A stretch of DNA of 64,000 nucleotides. It comes from Actinoplanes sp. M2I2. GTDB lineage: Bacteria > Actinomycetota > Actinomycetes > Mycobacteriales > Micromonosporaceae. The stretch lies in assembly GCF_023544445.1 (NCBI RefSeq), contig NZ_JALPVJ010000026.1:84417-148416 (forward strand). The letters run 5' to 3'. A program made the translations under genes and the position numbers. Position 1 is the first letter of the stretch, and each line of letters opens with the position of its first letter. This document shows, one piece after another, positions 1 to 9,372 of this stretch. Under the pieces are notes generated by a model. It was given only the letters and a program-made list of their open reading frames with translations. It was not told where the DNA came from and did not search any database.

Positions 1-1
1 G

Positions 2-790
2 GTCGCCAACATGGTGTTCTACAGCTTCCACAAGTGGGACGGCCTGGACGTCACGATGACACCGGCCGGGTTCGACAACTACGTGCGGGTCTTCACCGAC
101 GAGCGGTACTGGCGGGTCTTCCTGGTCAGCCTCTACTACTTCGTGGCGTCGTTCGCGCAGATCGCCATCGCCCTGTACTTCGCGGTGATCCTGTCGTTCA
201 ACACCCGGTTCCGGAACCTGTTCAAGGGCATCCTGTTCTTCCCGTACCTGCTCAACGCCGTCGCGGTCGGTTTCGTCTTCCTCTACCTGTTCCAGCCGGA
301 CGGCACCCTCGACACGCTGCTGCGCTGGTTCGGGCTCGGCGACCAGAGCCGGCTGTGGCTGGGCGACCCGGACATCGCCAACATCTCCCTCGCCAGCACA
401 TCGGTGTGGCGGTTCACCGGGCTCAACTTCGTGCTGTTCCTCGGCGCCATTCAGTCGATCCCTGGGGAGATCTACGAGGCCGCGGAGATCGACGGCGCGA
501 ACCGGTGGCACCAGTTCGTCCACATCATCGCGCCCGGCATCCGCCGGATCATCAGCCTGTCGTTCATCCTGGCGATCTCCGGCAGCCTGGCCGTCTTCGA
601 GATCCCGTTCATCATGACCGGCGGCGCCAACGACACCCGCACGTTCGTGGTGCAGGCGTACGAGACGGCCTTCCAGTTCCGGCAGATCGGCCTGGCCTCG
701 GCCATGGCGGTCGTGCTGCTGGTGATCGTCCTGCTGCTCACCTGGATCCAGCGCCGGGTGCTCCCCGACGAGGAGGTGAACCTCTCATGA
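2..790 (+). CDS. Sugar ABC transporter permease, MalF type (5' end outside window)
   Basis: Inner-membrane permease of a carbohydrate ABC importer. The reading frame is open to the window edge, so the N-terminus lies upstream; about 260 residues are visible, against roughly 300 for the family. Several hydrophobic helices are seen, and the cytoplasmic EAA loop that docks on the ATPase is present around the 'EAAEIDGANRWHQF' stretch. The stop codon overlaps the ATG of the next permease (ATGA), followed by further coupled genes for mannoside hydrolysis. This suggests import of mannose or mannooligosaccharides. The solute-binding protein is expected just upstream and no ATPase gene is visible; such systems often use a shared MsiK-like ATPase. 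Substrate is inferred from context only. Confidence 0.9.
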   Translation, partial: VANMVFYSFHKWDGLDVTMTPAGFDNYVRVFTDERYWRVFLVSLYYFVASFAQIAIALYFAVILSFNTRFRNLFKGILFFPYLLNAVAVGFVFLYLFQPDGTLDTLLRWFGLGDQSRLWLGDPDIANISLASTSVWRFTGLNFVLFLGAIQSIPGEIYEAAEIDGANRWHQFVHIIAPGIRRIISLSFILAISGSLAVFEIPFIMTGGANDTRTFVVQAYETAFQFRQIGLASAMAVVLLVIVLLLTWIQRRVLPDEEVNLS

Positions 791-1608
791 GACGAGCGGC
801 GACGTTCTTCAAGTACGCCTCCCTCGTGCTGGCCTCCCTGGTGGTGCTGACCCCCCTGGTGGTGGTGCTGTTCGCGTCGTTCAAGACGCGCGAGGAATAC
901 AGCACCAGCGGGCCCCTCACCCCACCGGAGAACTGGTTCAACTTCGACAACTTCGCCACCGCCTGGACCGGCGGCGACATGCTGCGGGGCTTCCTCAACA
1001 CGACCCTGATCCTGGTGATCTCACTGACCGGAACGGTTGCGGTCGGGACGCTTGCGGCGTACGCCATCAATCGTTTTGATTTTGCCTTCAAGAAGTGGAT
1101 CCTGGGCCTCTTCCTGGTCGCCGCCCTGGTCCCCGGCGTCACCACGCAGGTCGCGACGTACCAGATCGTCAAGTCGATGGGCCTGGTCAACACCCCGTGG
1201 TCGGCGATCGTGCTGTTCCTCGGCACCGACATCATCTCGATCTACATCTTCCTGCAGTTCATGCAGTCGATCCCCCCGAGCCTCGACCAGGCCGCCATGA
1301 TGGACGGCGCTTCGCGCTTCACGATCTACCGGCGGATCATCCTGCCGCTGATGAAGCCGGCCATCGTCACCGTCGTGATCATCAAGGGCATCGCGATCTA
1401 CAACGAGTTCTACATCCCCTTCCTCTATATGCGATCACCCGAGCTCAACGTCATCTCCACCGCCCTGTTCAAGTTCAAGGGGCCCTACGGGGCGCAGTGG
1501 GAGACCATCGCCGCCTGCACCATGATCGTCATCATTCCCACCGTGGTGATCTTCCTGGTGCTGCAGCGCTTCATCTACAACGGCATCACCGCGGGAGCAA
1601 CAAAATGA
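787..1608 (+). CDS. Sugar ABC transporter permease, MalG type
   Basis: Second permease of the carbohydrate importer, 273 residues, normal for MalG-type proteins. One N-terminal membrane helix is followed by a periplasmic loop and about five more helices. The EAA loop is visible as 'DQAAMMDGASRFTIYRRIILP'-like sequence near residues 170-190. The start is fixed by ATGA overlap with the upstream permease, and its own stop overlaps the start of the beta-mannosidase gene in the same way, so the three are almost certainly translated from one message. It should pair with the upstream permease in a heterodimeric channel. Mannooligosaccharide specificity is inferred from the adjoining enzymes. Confidence 0.93.
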   Translation: MRRAATFFKYASLVLASLVVLTPLVVVLFASFKTREEYSTSGPLTPPENWFNFDNFATAWTGGDMLRGFLNTTLILVISLTGTVAVGTLAAYAINRFDFAFKKWILGLFLVAALVPGVTTQVATYQIVKSMGLVNTPWSAIVLFLGTDIISIYIFLQFMQSIPPSLDQAAMMDGASRFTIYRRIILPLMKPAIVTVVIIKGIAIYNEFYIPFLYMRSPELNVISTALFKFKGPYGAQWETIAACTMIVIIPTVVIFLVLQRFIYNGITAGATK

Positions 1609-4067
1609 TCCAGAGCAAAGACCTTTCGGGTACGTGGCAGCTGCGCGGATCCGACGTCGACATTCCGGCCACGGTCCCGGGTTGTGTGCACACCGACCTG
1701 CTCGCCGAGGGCCGGATCCCGGATCCGTTCCTCGACGACAACGAGCACGCGGTGGCGTGGGTGGGCCGCGAGGACTGGTCGTATTCGCGTGATGTGTCCT
1801 GGGACGGGCCCGCGTGCGAGCGGGTCGACCTGGTGTTCGAGGGCCTGGACACGGTGGCTCGCATCGAGCTGGACGGGGTGGTCGTCGGGGAGACGCGCAA
1901 CATGCACCGGACCTACCGGTTCGACGTGACCTCTCCGCTGACCGACTCGTCTTCGTTGAACGTGCACTTCACGTCGGCCTACACCGAGGCGGAGGGGCTG
2001 CGTGATCAGCTCGGGGACCGGCCCAACGCGTATCCGGAGCCGTTCCAGTTCATCCGCAAGATGGCGGCCAGTTTCGGCTGGGACTGGGGGCCGACGCTGG
2101 TCACGGCCGGGATCTGGCGGGCGGTCCGGTTCGAGGGCTGGAACACGGCGCGCCTGTCTGCCGTACGCCCGCTGTGCACCTATGACGGCGAAAACGGCAA
2201 GCTGGACCTGACCGCGGAGGTCGAGCGCACCCGGGAGATCGCGCTGCAGGCGCGGGTTCTGCTCGACGGCCGGGAGATCGCCGTGCTGGATCTCCCCGCC
2301 GGGTCGTCGAGCGTGCGTCGTGAGATCGACGTGCCGGATGTGACGCCGTGGAACCCGATCGGGTACGGCGACGCTTTCTTGTATGCCCTGACCGTGGTGC
2401 TCACCGACGGCGAGACCGAGATCGATCGCTGGGAGCGGCGCACCGGCTTCCGCACCGTGAAGATCGACACGTCGCAGGATGACGTCGGCACGCGCTTCGT
2501 CGTGCACGTCAACGGCGCGCCGATCTTCGTGAAGGGCGTCAATTGGATCCCGGACGACATCTTCCCGTCCCGGATGACCCGCGAGCGGTACGAGCTGCGG
2601 CTGCGGCAGGCCGTCGACGCCGGCGTCAACCTGGTCCGGGTGTGGGGCGGCGGCATCTACGAGGACCGCGCCTTTTACGAGGTGTGCGACGAGCTCGGGC
2701 TGATGGTGTGGCAGGACTTCCTGTTCGCGTGCGCCTGCTACCCGGAGGAGGAGCCGATCCGCTCGGAGGTGCTCGCCGAGGCCCACGACAACGTGACCCG
2801 GCTGTCGCCGCACCCGAGCCTGATCACCTGGAACGGCAACAACGAGAACCTGTGGCTGCACGAGGCCATGCGCTGGGGCTCCGACCCGGGCGGCGACCTC
2901 ACCTGGGGATCCCGCTACTACCTGGAGGACCTGCCGGCGATCGTGGCGTCGCTGGACCCGACCCGGCCGTATCAGGCGGGCAGCCCGTGGTCCGATTCGG
3001 TCGACCTGGAGCCGAACTCGCCCGACCACCAGACCCTGCACTCGTGGGAGGTGTGGAACCGGGAGGACTACCTCAACTACCGCGACACCGCGCCCCGATT
3101 CGTCGCCGAGTTCGGCTGGCAGGCCCCGCCCGTCTGGCGCACCCTGCGCGACGCGGTGACCGACGACCCGATGCTGCCCGACTCGCCCGGCGTGCTGCAC
3201 CACCAGAAGGCCGAGGACGGCAACGGCAAACTGGCCCGTGGTCTCGAGCCGCACTTCCCGGCGCCGACGTCCACCGAGGCATGGCACTACCTGACGCAGC
3301 TCAACCAGGTGCGGGCCGTGCGGACCGGTATCGATCACTGGCGGTCGCACTGGCCGCACACCGCCGGCACGATCGTGTGGCAGCTCAACGACCTGTGGCC
3401 GGTCACCTCGTGGGCGGCGATCGACGGGGCCGGGCGGTACAAGCCGCTCTACTTCGAGCTGCGCGCCGTCTATGCCGGCCGCCGTCTGACGATCGAGCCG
3501 CGTGACGGTGGCCTGGTCGTCGCCGTCCTCAACGACGACCCGTCTTCGTGGAGCGGCGATCTGGTGATCGAGCACCGTTCCGCGGTTGGCGCCGTGCTCG
3601 CGACCGTGACCGTTCCTGTTGTTGCTGATGCTCGCTCGGTGGCTCTGGTGCCGGTGCCGGAGGTGGCGCACGACGCGGCTTTCGTGGTGGCAACGCTTCC
3701 ATCTGTGCGTGCGTATCCACATGAGGCCGCATTGCCTGGGAATATGCGCGCGCACGCACACTACGCGGCGGCGCGGGCGCTGTACTACCTGACGGACCCC
3801 ATCGCGGATGCCGGCCTGACGATCACCGCCGAAGCCGTCCCCGGCGGCCTCGACGTGCACCTGCACGCCACCGGCCTGGCCCGCGACATCCTCCTGCAAC
3901 CGGACAGGATCCACCCGGACGCCACCGTCGACCAGGGCTTCGTCACCCTGCTGCCCGGCGAGTCCACCACCCTGCACGTGCGTGCCCCGATCGAGCTCGA
4001 CCCCGGCTCTATCAAGGAACCCTGGGTCGTCACCGACCTGGCCTCAGTTCTGGCAGGACATTCGTGA
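1605..4067 (+). CDS. GH2 family beta-mannosidase
   Basis: 820-residue glycoside hydrolase that removes terminal beta-D-mannose from mannooligosaccharides; no signal peptide, so cytoplasmic. The N-terminal jelly-roll ('LSGTWQLRG', 'ATVPGCVHTDLL') and the 'FGWDWGP' motif are typical of GH2 mannosidases. The catalytic acid/base is Glu414 in 'WNGNNEN' and the nucleophile Glu502 in 'VAEFGWQ'. Length matches the family (800-850). The ATG start overlaps the upstream permease stop (ATGA), and its stop overlaps the GTG of the secreted mannanase. The arrangement fits a pathway in which a secreted mannanase cuts mannan, the ABC system imports oligomers, and this enzyme finishes degradation. Confidence 0.93.
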   Translation: MIQSKDLSGTWQLRGSDVDIPATVPGCVHTDLLAEGRIPDPFLDDNEHAVAWVGREDWSYSRDVSWDGPACERVDLVFEGLDTVARIELDGVVVGETRNMHRTYRFDVTSPLTDSSSLNVHFTSAYTEAEGLRDQLGDRPNAYPEPFQFIRKMAASFGWDWGPTLVTAGIWRAVRFEGWNTARLSAVRPLCTYDGENGKLDLTAEVERTREIALQARVLLDGREIAVLDLPAGSSSVRREIDVPDVTPWNPIGYGDAFLYALTVVLTDGETEIDRWERRTGFRTVKIDTSQDDVGTRFVVHVNGAPIFVKGVNWIPDDIFPSRMTRERYELRLRQAVDAGVNLVRVWGGGIYEDRAFYEVCDELGLMVWQDFLFACACYPEEEPIRSEVLAEAHDNVTRLSPHPSLITWNGNNENLWLHEAMRWGSDPGGDLTWGSRYYLEDLPAIVASLDPTRPYQAGSPWSDSVDLEPNSPDHQTLHSWEVWNREDYLNYRDTAPRFVAEFGWQAPPVWRTLRDAVTDDPMLPDSPGVLHHQKAEDGNGKLARGLEPHFPAPTSTEAWHYLTQLNQVRAVRTGIDHWRSHWPHTAGTIVWQLNDLWPVTSWAAIDGAGRYKPLYFELRAVYAGRRLTIEPRDGGLVVAVLNDDPSSWSGDLVIEHRSAVGAVLATVTVPVVADARSVALVPVPEVAHDAAFVVATLPSVRAYPHEAALPGNMRAHAHYAAARALYYLTDPIADAGLTITAEAVPGGLDVHLHATGLARDILLQPDRIHPDATVDQGFVTLLPGESTTLHVRAPIELDPGSIKEPWVVTDLASVLAGHS

Positions 4068-6550
4068 AGCGCAGATCTCTGGCAGTCGTCATGACCTTCA
4101 TCGCCGCCTCCGCCGCCGTCCCGTCCCCGGCTGCCGCGCACAGCACGGCCGCCTTCGTCACCCGGGACGGCACCCAGCTCAAGATCGGCAAGAAGCCGTT
4201 CCGGTTCGCCGGCACCAACCTCTACTGGCTCGGCCTCGACGAGAACGTCGGCGGCGTCGACTACCCCACGTACTTCCGCATCCGCGACGCCCTCGACACG
4301 GCCAAGGCCACCGGCATGACCGTCGTCAGGTCGCACATGATGGCGTCGACCGGGCACCCGAAGACGCTGCTGCCGTCGAAGGAGGCCGGCTACAACGACG
4401 AGGCGTTCCGCACCATCGACTACGCCGTCGCGTACGCCGGCAAGATCGGCATCCGGCTGATCCTGCCGCTGACCGACAACTGGGCGTACTACCACGGCGG
4501 GCACGCCGACTTCACCAGGCCGTACGGGCTGCCCGACGCCGCCTTCTACACCGATCCGCGGGTCATCGCCGACTACCAGGCGTACGTCGAGCACGTGATG
4601 CGCCACGTCAACCCGCTCACCGGAAAACGCCTCGTCGACGACCCGACGATCATGGCGTGGGAGCTGGGCAACGAGCTCGAAGGCATGACGCCCGAGTGGA
4701 TAAACACGAACGCGGCGACGTTCTCGGCCTGGGCGCCGAAGCAGCTGATCGCGGCGGGCCGGCGGTTCGACATCGACCCGGACACCCTGGTCGCGCCGGA
4801 CGTGGACATCGTCGATGTCCACTACTACCCGCCGACCGCGGCGAAGGTGCAGGCGGATGCGGCCACGATCGCTGCCTCGGGCAAGGTCTACATCGCGGGG
4901 GAGTACGCCTCGACCGCCGCGAGTGACGAACTGCTCGACCCCCTGGTCGCCGACCGTAACGTCACCGGCATGCTGTCGTGGTCGCTGTTCGGCCACAACG
5001 ACCGCCACGGGTTCGTGCCGCACGACGACGGGTTCACCTTCCACTACCCGGGCGACGACGCGCGCATGACCGCCGCCTGTCAAGCGCAGATCTCGTACGC
5101 CCGAAAGCTCGGCGCCCCGATCGCCCGCAAACCGGTAGGCACTCCACTGGTCACCGAGATCGCGAAGCGCGGCGGCCTGAACGTGGTGGCGTGGCGTGGA
5201 GCGGCGAACGCTGACGGCTACCGCGTCGAGCGCGCCCGCTCGTCCCGGGGCCCGTGGCGGGCCGCGCACACCGGCCTGCTCACCGACAACCAGACGCCGT
5301 GGACCGACCTGGCCGCTCCGGGCGACGCGTGGTACCGGGTCGTGCCCCTCAACGGCGGCCGCGCCGGACAGGTCTCGGAACCGGTGTATGCCCGTAAGAA
5401 GGAGACCGTCTTCACCGACCCCCTCGAAACGCTGGGTCTGGCGTCTGCGTCCGCCGGTGTCCGGCTGCAGCCCGGCGCGGACGGGACCGTCGCCCGCCCG
5501 GGCGGCGCCGGTGACGCGTGGGTGAGCTGGCATTGGCCCGGCACCCGGCGGGTGGAGTTCGAGGTGCTCACCGACCGGCGTCCCGGTGTGAAGGTGCAGG
5601 TCTCCGCCGACGGGACGTCCTGGCGCACCGTGCGTTCCGACGTCGACAAGGCCGGCGGCGACCGCTACCTCGTCACCGCGTCCACGCCTGCCGACCACGT
5701 GCGTGTCGTCTGGTCCCGGGCGGCGCTCCAGCAGGCGACCCTGCGGGCCGCCGACCCGGCGCCGGTGACCGGAGCGCCCGCGGCCTTCGCGGTCGAAACA
5801 CCCGCCCCCGGAGCCACCGACGTGATCGGGCCGCAGTCCTTCTCCTGGCCGCCGTCTGCCGGTGCGGGCTATTACACCCTCACCGTCTCGCGCAACGCCG
5901 ACCTCAGCGACCCGGTGATCTCGGCGACCGGTCTGCCCGATCCGGTCTTCGAGCCCGCGCAGGATCTCGACCCGGCCACCACCTGGTACTGGAGCGTCCG
6001 GGCCACGAACGCGGCCGGCAGCACCAGCACACCGGTGAGCACCTTCACCACCCGGGCGCTGCCGAGCACGCCGGTCACGCTCGACGACTACGAGAGCTAT
6101 GCGAGCGACGCCGACCTGACCAGCGCCTACGTGCGCAACACAGGCGGAGACCCCATCAGCAGTACGCTCGTGCCGTCAGCCGGCGGCCGTGCCATGGCCC
6201 TCGACGTGACGGCCGGGACCTCCGGATACGCCGGGGTGAGCCGCACCTTCCCGGCCCCGGTCGACCTGTGGGGGCAGCAGGGCATCGAACTGCGGCTGGA
6301 CCGCTCGGCCACCCCGGCGGAGATCTCGATCCAGTTCGTCGCCGACGGCGTGTACTGGGAGCACACCATCCCGGCCGGCGGCTCCGACGGGGTCGTCCGG
6401 GTGCCGTTCACCGCGTTCAAGCAGCCCTCGTGGGCGCCGTCCGGTGCGCTCGACCTGCAGAAGCTCACCCAGCTGTCGATCTACCTGGGCGGCGGCACCT
6501 CCGGCCGGCTGATCGTCGACGACGTCCGGGCGTACCCACCCGGCGCCTGA
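4064..6550 (+). CDS. Secreted GH5-type endo-beta-1,4-mannanase, multidomain
   Basis: 828 residues. A short signal peptide (residues 1-26, ending near 'PAAAHS') directs export. The catalytic TIM barrel (about 30-360) begins 'FRFAGTNLYWLGLDEN'; acid/base Glu204 lies in 'WELGNELEG' and nucleophile Glu280 in 'IAGEYAS', the two GH5/clan-A glutamates. After it come a fibronectin-like segment (about 365-450), a further beta-rich domain with a 'DLDPATTWYWSVRATNAAG' FN3-like repeat (about 575-665), and a C-terminal carbohydrate-binding-like domain starting 'DDYESYASDADL'. The GTG start overlaps the beta-mannosidase stop (GTGA). A perfect hairpin follows the stop, ending the operon. Mannan as substrate is inferred from family resemblance and from the neighbouring mannosidase. 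Confidence 0.88.
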   Translation: MKRRSLAVVMTFIAASAAVPSPAAAHSTAAFVTRDGTQLKIGKKPFRFAGTNLYWLGLDENVGGVDYPTYFRIRDALDTAKATGMTVVRSHMMASTGHPKTLLPSKEAGYNDEAFRTIDYAVAYAGKIGIRLILPLTDNWAYYHGGHADFTRPYGLPDAAFYTDPRVIADYQAYVEHVMRHVNPLTGKRLVDDPTIMAWELGNELEGMTPEWINTNAATFSAWAPKQLIAAGRRFDIDPDTLVAPDVDIVDVHYYPPTAAKVQADAATIAASGKVYIAGEYASTAASDELLDPLVADRNVTGMLSWSLFGHNDRHGFVPHDDGFTFHYPGDDARMTAACQAQISYARKLGAPIARKPVGTPLVTEIAKRGGLNVVAWRGAANADGYRVERARSSRGPWRAAHTGLLTDNQTPWTDLAAPGDAWYRVVPLNGGRAGQVSEPVYARKKETVFTDPLETLGLASASAGVRLQPGADGTVARPGGAGDAWVSWHWPGTRRVEFEVLTDRRPGVKVQVSADGTSWRTVRSDVDKAGGDRYLVTASTPADHVRVVWSRAALQQATLRAADPAPVTGAPAAFAVETPAPGATDVIGPQSFSWPPSAGAGYYTLTVSRNADLSDPVISATGLPDPVFEPAQDLDPATTWYWSVRATNAAGSTSTPVSTFTTRALPSTPVTLDDYESYASDADLTSAYVRNTGGDPISSTLVPSAGGRAMALDVTAGTSGYAGVSRTFPAPVDLWGQQGIELRLDRSATPAEISIQFVADGVYWEHTIPAGGSDGVVRVPFTAFKQPSWAPSGALDLQKLTQLSIYLGGGTSGRLIVDDVRAYPPGA

Positions 6551-6553
6551 GCC

Positions 6554-6598
6554 CCGATGTGCCGTCCGCGGGCCTCGCGTCCGTGGTCGGCACATCGG
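6554..6598 (+). terminator. Rho-independent-type hairpin ending the mannan operon
   Basis: An 11-bp perfect stem (6554-6564 pairs with 6588-6598, CCGATGTGCCG/CGGCACATCGG) with a 23-nt loop begins 4 nt after the mannanase stop. There is no U-tract, as is usual in high-GC actinobacteria. Confidence 0.7.
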
Positions 6599-6662
6599 TG
6601 TCTCAACCCGCCGCCGCATCTGCCGATAGGGCACCTCGACGAAGCGAGGAGGCACTCCGGTG

Positions 6663-8189
6663 ATGCGGCGAGCTCATGGTTACGTGCTGCCCAACGTGAT
6701 CACGGGCGTGCTCACGGCGCTCAGCATCGTCTGGTTCGCCGCCAACGCGGTGGCGCCGGCCGGACCCGGATGGCTCGGGTGGGTCTTCGCGCCGCTGGTG
6801 ATCGGCATCAACCTGGGCCAGCTGCGGCGGCTGGCGAGCAGTCCCGGCATCACACCCGAGGGGCGGCGCTTCTGGCGGCACCTGGCGATCGCCCAGGGGG
6901 TGATCATCGCCGCCACGCTGATCACCGCATGGGACACGGTGACCGACCCGCAGACGGTGACCCTCGCCGACCCGGCCAACGGGCTGTTCGCCCTCTGCAT
7001 CCTGGTCGTGCTCTGGGCGCTGCTGCGGTTGCCCGCCCGCCACCCGATCCGTGGCACCGCCGTCCTCCGGTTCGGCCTCGACGCCGCGGTGGTGATGCTG
7101 ACCGTCGGCCTGTTCGGCTGGTTCCTGTACTTCCGTAACTACGACGAGCTGGTCTCCGCGGTCGGCTCGCCGGAACCCGTCATGGCGCTGATGCTGTTCG
7201 CCTGCGCGGCCGCCCTGGCCTTCAGCAAACTAGCCATCGCCGGCGCTCGCGGCGTCGACCGGCGCACCATGTACTACCTCGGGTTCTGCGTGGTCACCTC
7301 GGCAGTGGTCGGCGCCATGCTGCCCCGGCTCGCGGCCCGGCCCGACCTCAACGCCATCGCGGTCAGCGTGCCGCTCACGTTCTTCCTGTTCGGCCTCACC
7401 CTGGAACGCGAGCGGTCGCTGCTCGGGACGGCGCCGAAGGAGGTCACGTCGCGCCGGCCGTTCAGCCTGGCGCCGTACATCGCGGTCGCCGCCACTGACG
7501 GGCTGGTGCTCTACACCGGCGGCTCGTCGGCGGTGGTCACCTTCGTCGGGGTGGCCCTGACCGCCATCGTGGTGGGCCGCCAGTTCCTCGCGTTCTACGA
7601 CAACGCCCGCCTGCTGCGCGAGGTGCAGGAGGCGCGCAGCCAGCTGGAACACCTGGCGAGCCACGACGCGCTCACCGGGCTGGCGAACCGGCGCCTGTTC
7701 GAGGAGCGCCTGGACGACGCGCTGGGGTCGGGTGAGCCGGCGGCGGTCGCGCTGATCGACCTGGACGACTTCAAAGGGGTCAACGACCGGCTCGGCCACC
7801 ACGTCGGCGACGAGCTGCTGGTGACCGTGGGGCGGCGGCTGCGGGCCGCGGTCGGCGAAGGTGACCTGGTCGCCCGCCTCGGTGGGGACGAGTTCGCGCT
7901 GCTGCTCGGGCCGGCCTCGGCGTCGGCGCCTGAGCGGGTGCTCGACCGGATGGCGGCCGAAATGGCGGCGCCGGTCACCATCGACCGGCACGAGCTGCCG
8001 GTGCGGTGCAGCGTCGGCCTGGCCACCGGCCGGCCGGACACCGGGCCGGGGGAGCTGCTGCGCCGGGCCGACGTCGCGATGTACGCGTCGAAGGCGGCCG
8101 GGAAGGGGCGCAGCGCGCTTTACGACCCGGCGATGGATCGGAGAACGGAGCCCGTGGTGGAGTGGGAGGCCGCGCCGGCCTGGGGCTGA
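6663..8189 (+). CDS. Membrane-bound diguanylate cyclase (GGDEF)
   Basis: 508-residue protein expected to make cyclic di-GMP from two GTP. The N-terminal 300 residues form about eight to ten hydrophobic helices; a short coiled linker ('EVQEARSQLEHLASHDALTGLANRR') leads into the GGDEF domain. The active-site GGDEF motif is intact at residues 407-411. The inhibitory I-site (RxxD five residues upstream) reads GEGD, so product inhibition through that site should be absent. GAGGAGG at 6646-6652 is a strong ribosome site; a GTG at 6660 is an alternative start with closer spacing. The 3' end overlaps the convergent ROK gene by 70 nt. Any link to mannan use is unproven. Confidence 0.9.
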   Translation: MRRAHGYVLPNVITGVLTALSIVWFAANAVAPAGPGWLGWVFAPLVIGINLGQLRRLASSPGITPEGRRFWRHLAIAQGVIIAATLITAWDTVTDPQTVTLADPANGLFALCILVVLWALLRLPARHPIRGTAVLRFGLDAAVVMLTVGLFGWFLYFRNYDELVSAVGSPEPVMALMLFACAAALAFSKLAIAGARGVDRRTMYYLGFCVVTSAVVGAMLPRLAARPDLNAIAVSVPLTFFLFGLTLERERSLLGTAPKEVTSRRPFSLAPYIAVAATDGLVLYTGGSSAVVTFVGVALTAIVVGRQFLAFYDNARLLREVQEARSQLEHLASHDALTGLANRRLFEERLDDALGSGEPAAVALIDLDDFKGVNDRLGHHVGDELLVTVGRRLRAAVGEGDLVARLGGDEFALLLGPASASAPERVLDRMAAEMAAPVTIDRHELPVRCSVGLATGRPDTGPGELLRRADVAMYASKAAGKGRSALYDPAMDRRTEPVVEWEAAPAWG

Positions 8190-9355
8190 CCTGCCGTGTG
8201 GCCCGGGGCGATCGACGCCTGCACCACCAGGGCCGCGGCCCCGATGCTCACCGCGTCACGCGGCTGGGCGGACAGCTCGACGACGATCTCCCGGCGGGGG
8301 CGGGCGTGCGCGGTGCCGGCCAGATGGGCACGCAGCCGGCGGGCGAAGATCGAGCCGGCGACCGCGACACCCGGGCCGGTCAGCACGAGCCGGCCCAGGT
8401 CGAGCAGGTTCACCATCGACGTCACCGCCACGGCGAGATGGCCGGCGGCGTCGTCGATCAGGGTGAACGCGTCCGGGTCGCCGTTCACCGCGGCGCGCGC
8501 GACGGAGTCGTAGGCCGCAAAGGTGTTGCCTTCGAGCCGCAGGCGACCACTCAGATTCTGATGTGCCCGGGCCGCCTCGACGATGGCGGCCATCGAGGCG
8601 TAGCGCTCCACACAGCCGGCGTTGCCGCACGCGCAGGGCCGGCCGTCATACTTGATCGACAGGTGCCCCAGCTCGCCCGCGTCGAAGCTCGCCCCGCGGA
8701 AGAGCGCGCCGCCGAAGACTAGGCCGGCGCCGATCCCGATGGACAGGAAGACACTGCCGAACGGCTCCTCCCGGGACACCCGCCGGCTCCAGAACTCACC
8801 CAGCGCGGCCGCCGCCGAATCGTTCTCCACCAGCACCGGGAGCCGCAGCTTCGCGGCCAGCTCGGCACGCACCCCGGCCAGGTCCGGCGCTGCGGCCTCC
8901 TGACCGGGCAGCGCGGTGGCCGCGACGATCGCCAGCCCCTCGATCCGGTCGCCGGGCAGATCCAGGCCGTCGGTGAACGCGGCGAACCGGGTAGCAAGCT
9001 GTGCGGTCAGCCCGGTGTCGTCGAGCGGGACCACCTCCCGGCCCACCACCCCGCCGGTGAGGTCGATCGCGACGCAGGTCAGCGATTCCGGGCCGAGGTG
9101 GAACCCGACGCCGAACCGGTTCGCCGGGTTGATCGCCAGCAGCTTGCGCGGCTTGCCGCGGGCCGAGTCGGCCGAGCCGGTCTCGTGGATCACCCCGTCG
9201 TCGATCAGCTGCCGCACGATGGTCGAGATCGACGGTTGGGTCAGGCTGGTCAGCCCGGCCAGCTCCACCCGGCTGATCGAGCTCGCCGACCGGATGACGT
9301 CCACGATCAGGGCGCGGCTTCCGGGCCCGGCCGCGGGCGTTTCTCGACGTGCCAT
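8120..9355 (-). CDS. ROK family transcriptional regulator
   Basis: 411 residues, typical for ROK repressors. An N-terminal winged helix-turn-helix lies at about residues 13-70 ('SRVELAGLTSLTQPSISTIVRQL'). It is followed by an actin-like sugar-binding fold with the ROK zinc motif 'CACGNAGC' at about residues 241-248 and a downstream glutamate. Such proteins sense sugars or phosphosugars and repress sugar uptake and hydrolase genes. It is transcribed divergently from the LacI-like sensor, with only 17 bp between start codons, and sits between two sets of mannan genes, making it the likely mannan-locus regulator (inference). The 3' end overlaps the convergent diguanylate cyclase gene. Confidence 0.92.
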   Translation of the reverse strand: MARRETPAAGPGSRALIVDVIRSASSISRVELAGLTSLTQPSISTIVRQLIDDGVIHETGSADSARGKPRKLLAINPANRFGVGFHLGPESLTCVAIDLTGGVVGREVVPLDDTGLTAQLATRFAAFTDGLDLPGDRIEGLAIVAATALPGQEAAAPDLAGVRAELAAKLRLPVLVENDSAAAALGEFWSRRVSREEPFGSVFLSIGIGAGLVFGGALFRGASFDAGELGHLSIKYDGRPCACGNAGCVERYASMAAIVEAARAHQNLSGRLRLEGNTFAAYDSVARAAVNGDPDAFTLIDDAAGHLAVAVTSMVNLLDLGRLVLTGPGVAVAGSIFARRLRAHLAGTAHARPRREIVVELSAQPRDAVSIGAAALVVQASIAPGHTAGQPQAGAASHSTTGSVLRSIAGS

Positions 9356-9372
9356 GGCGGTACGGTATACCG
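9356..9372. promoter_or_regulatory. 17-bp divergent promoter/operator between ROK and LacI-like genes
   Basis: The only sequence between the ROK start (9355, minus) and the LacI-like GTG (9373, plus). It holds a 10-bp perfect palindrome CGGTATACCG at 9363-9372. TACGGT (9361-9366, plus) ends 6 nt before GTG 9373, and TACCGT on the minus strand ends 5 nt before ATG 9355. Both fit a TANNNT -10 element of a leaderless promoter. The palindrome may be an operator. Confidence 0.5.

Noticed and set aside
1575..3977. An 800-codon minus-strand frame opposite the beta-mannosidase gene
   Set aside because: Antisense shadow; the plus strand carries both GH2 catalytic glutamates and coupled starts.
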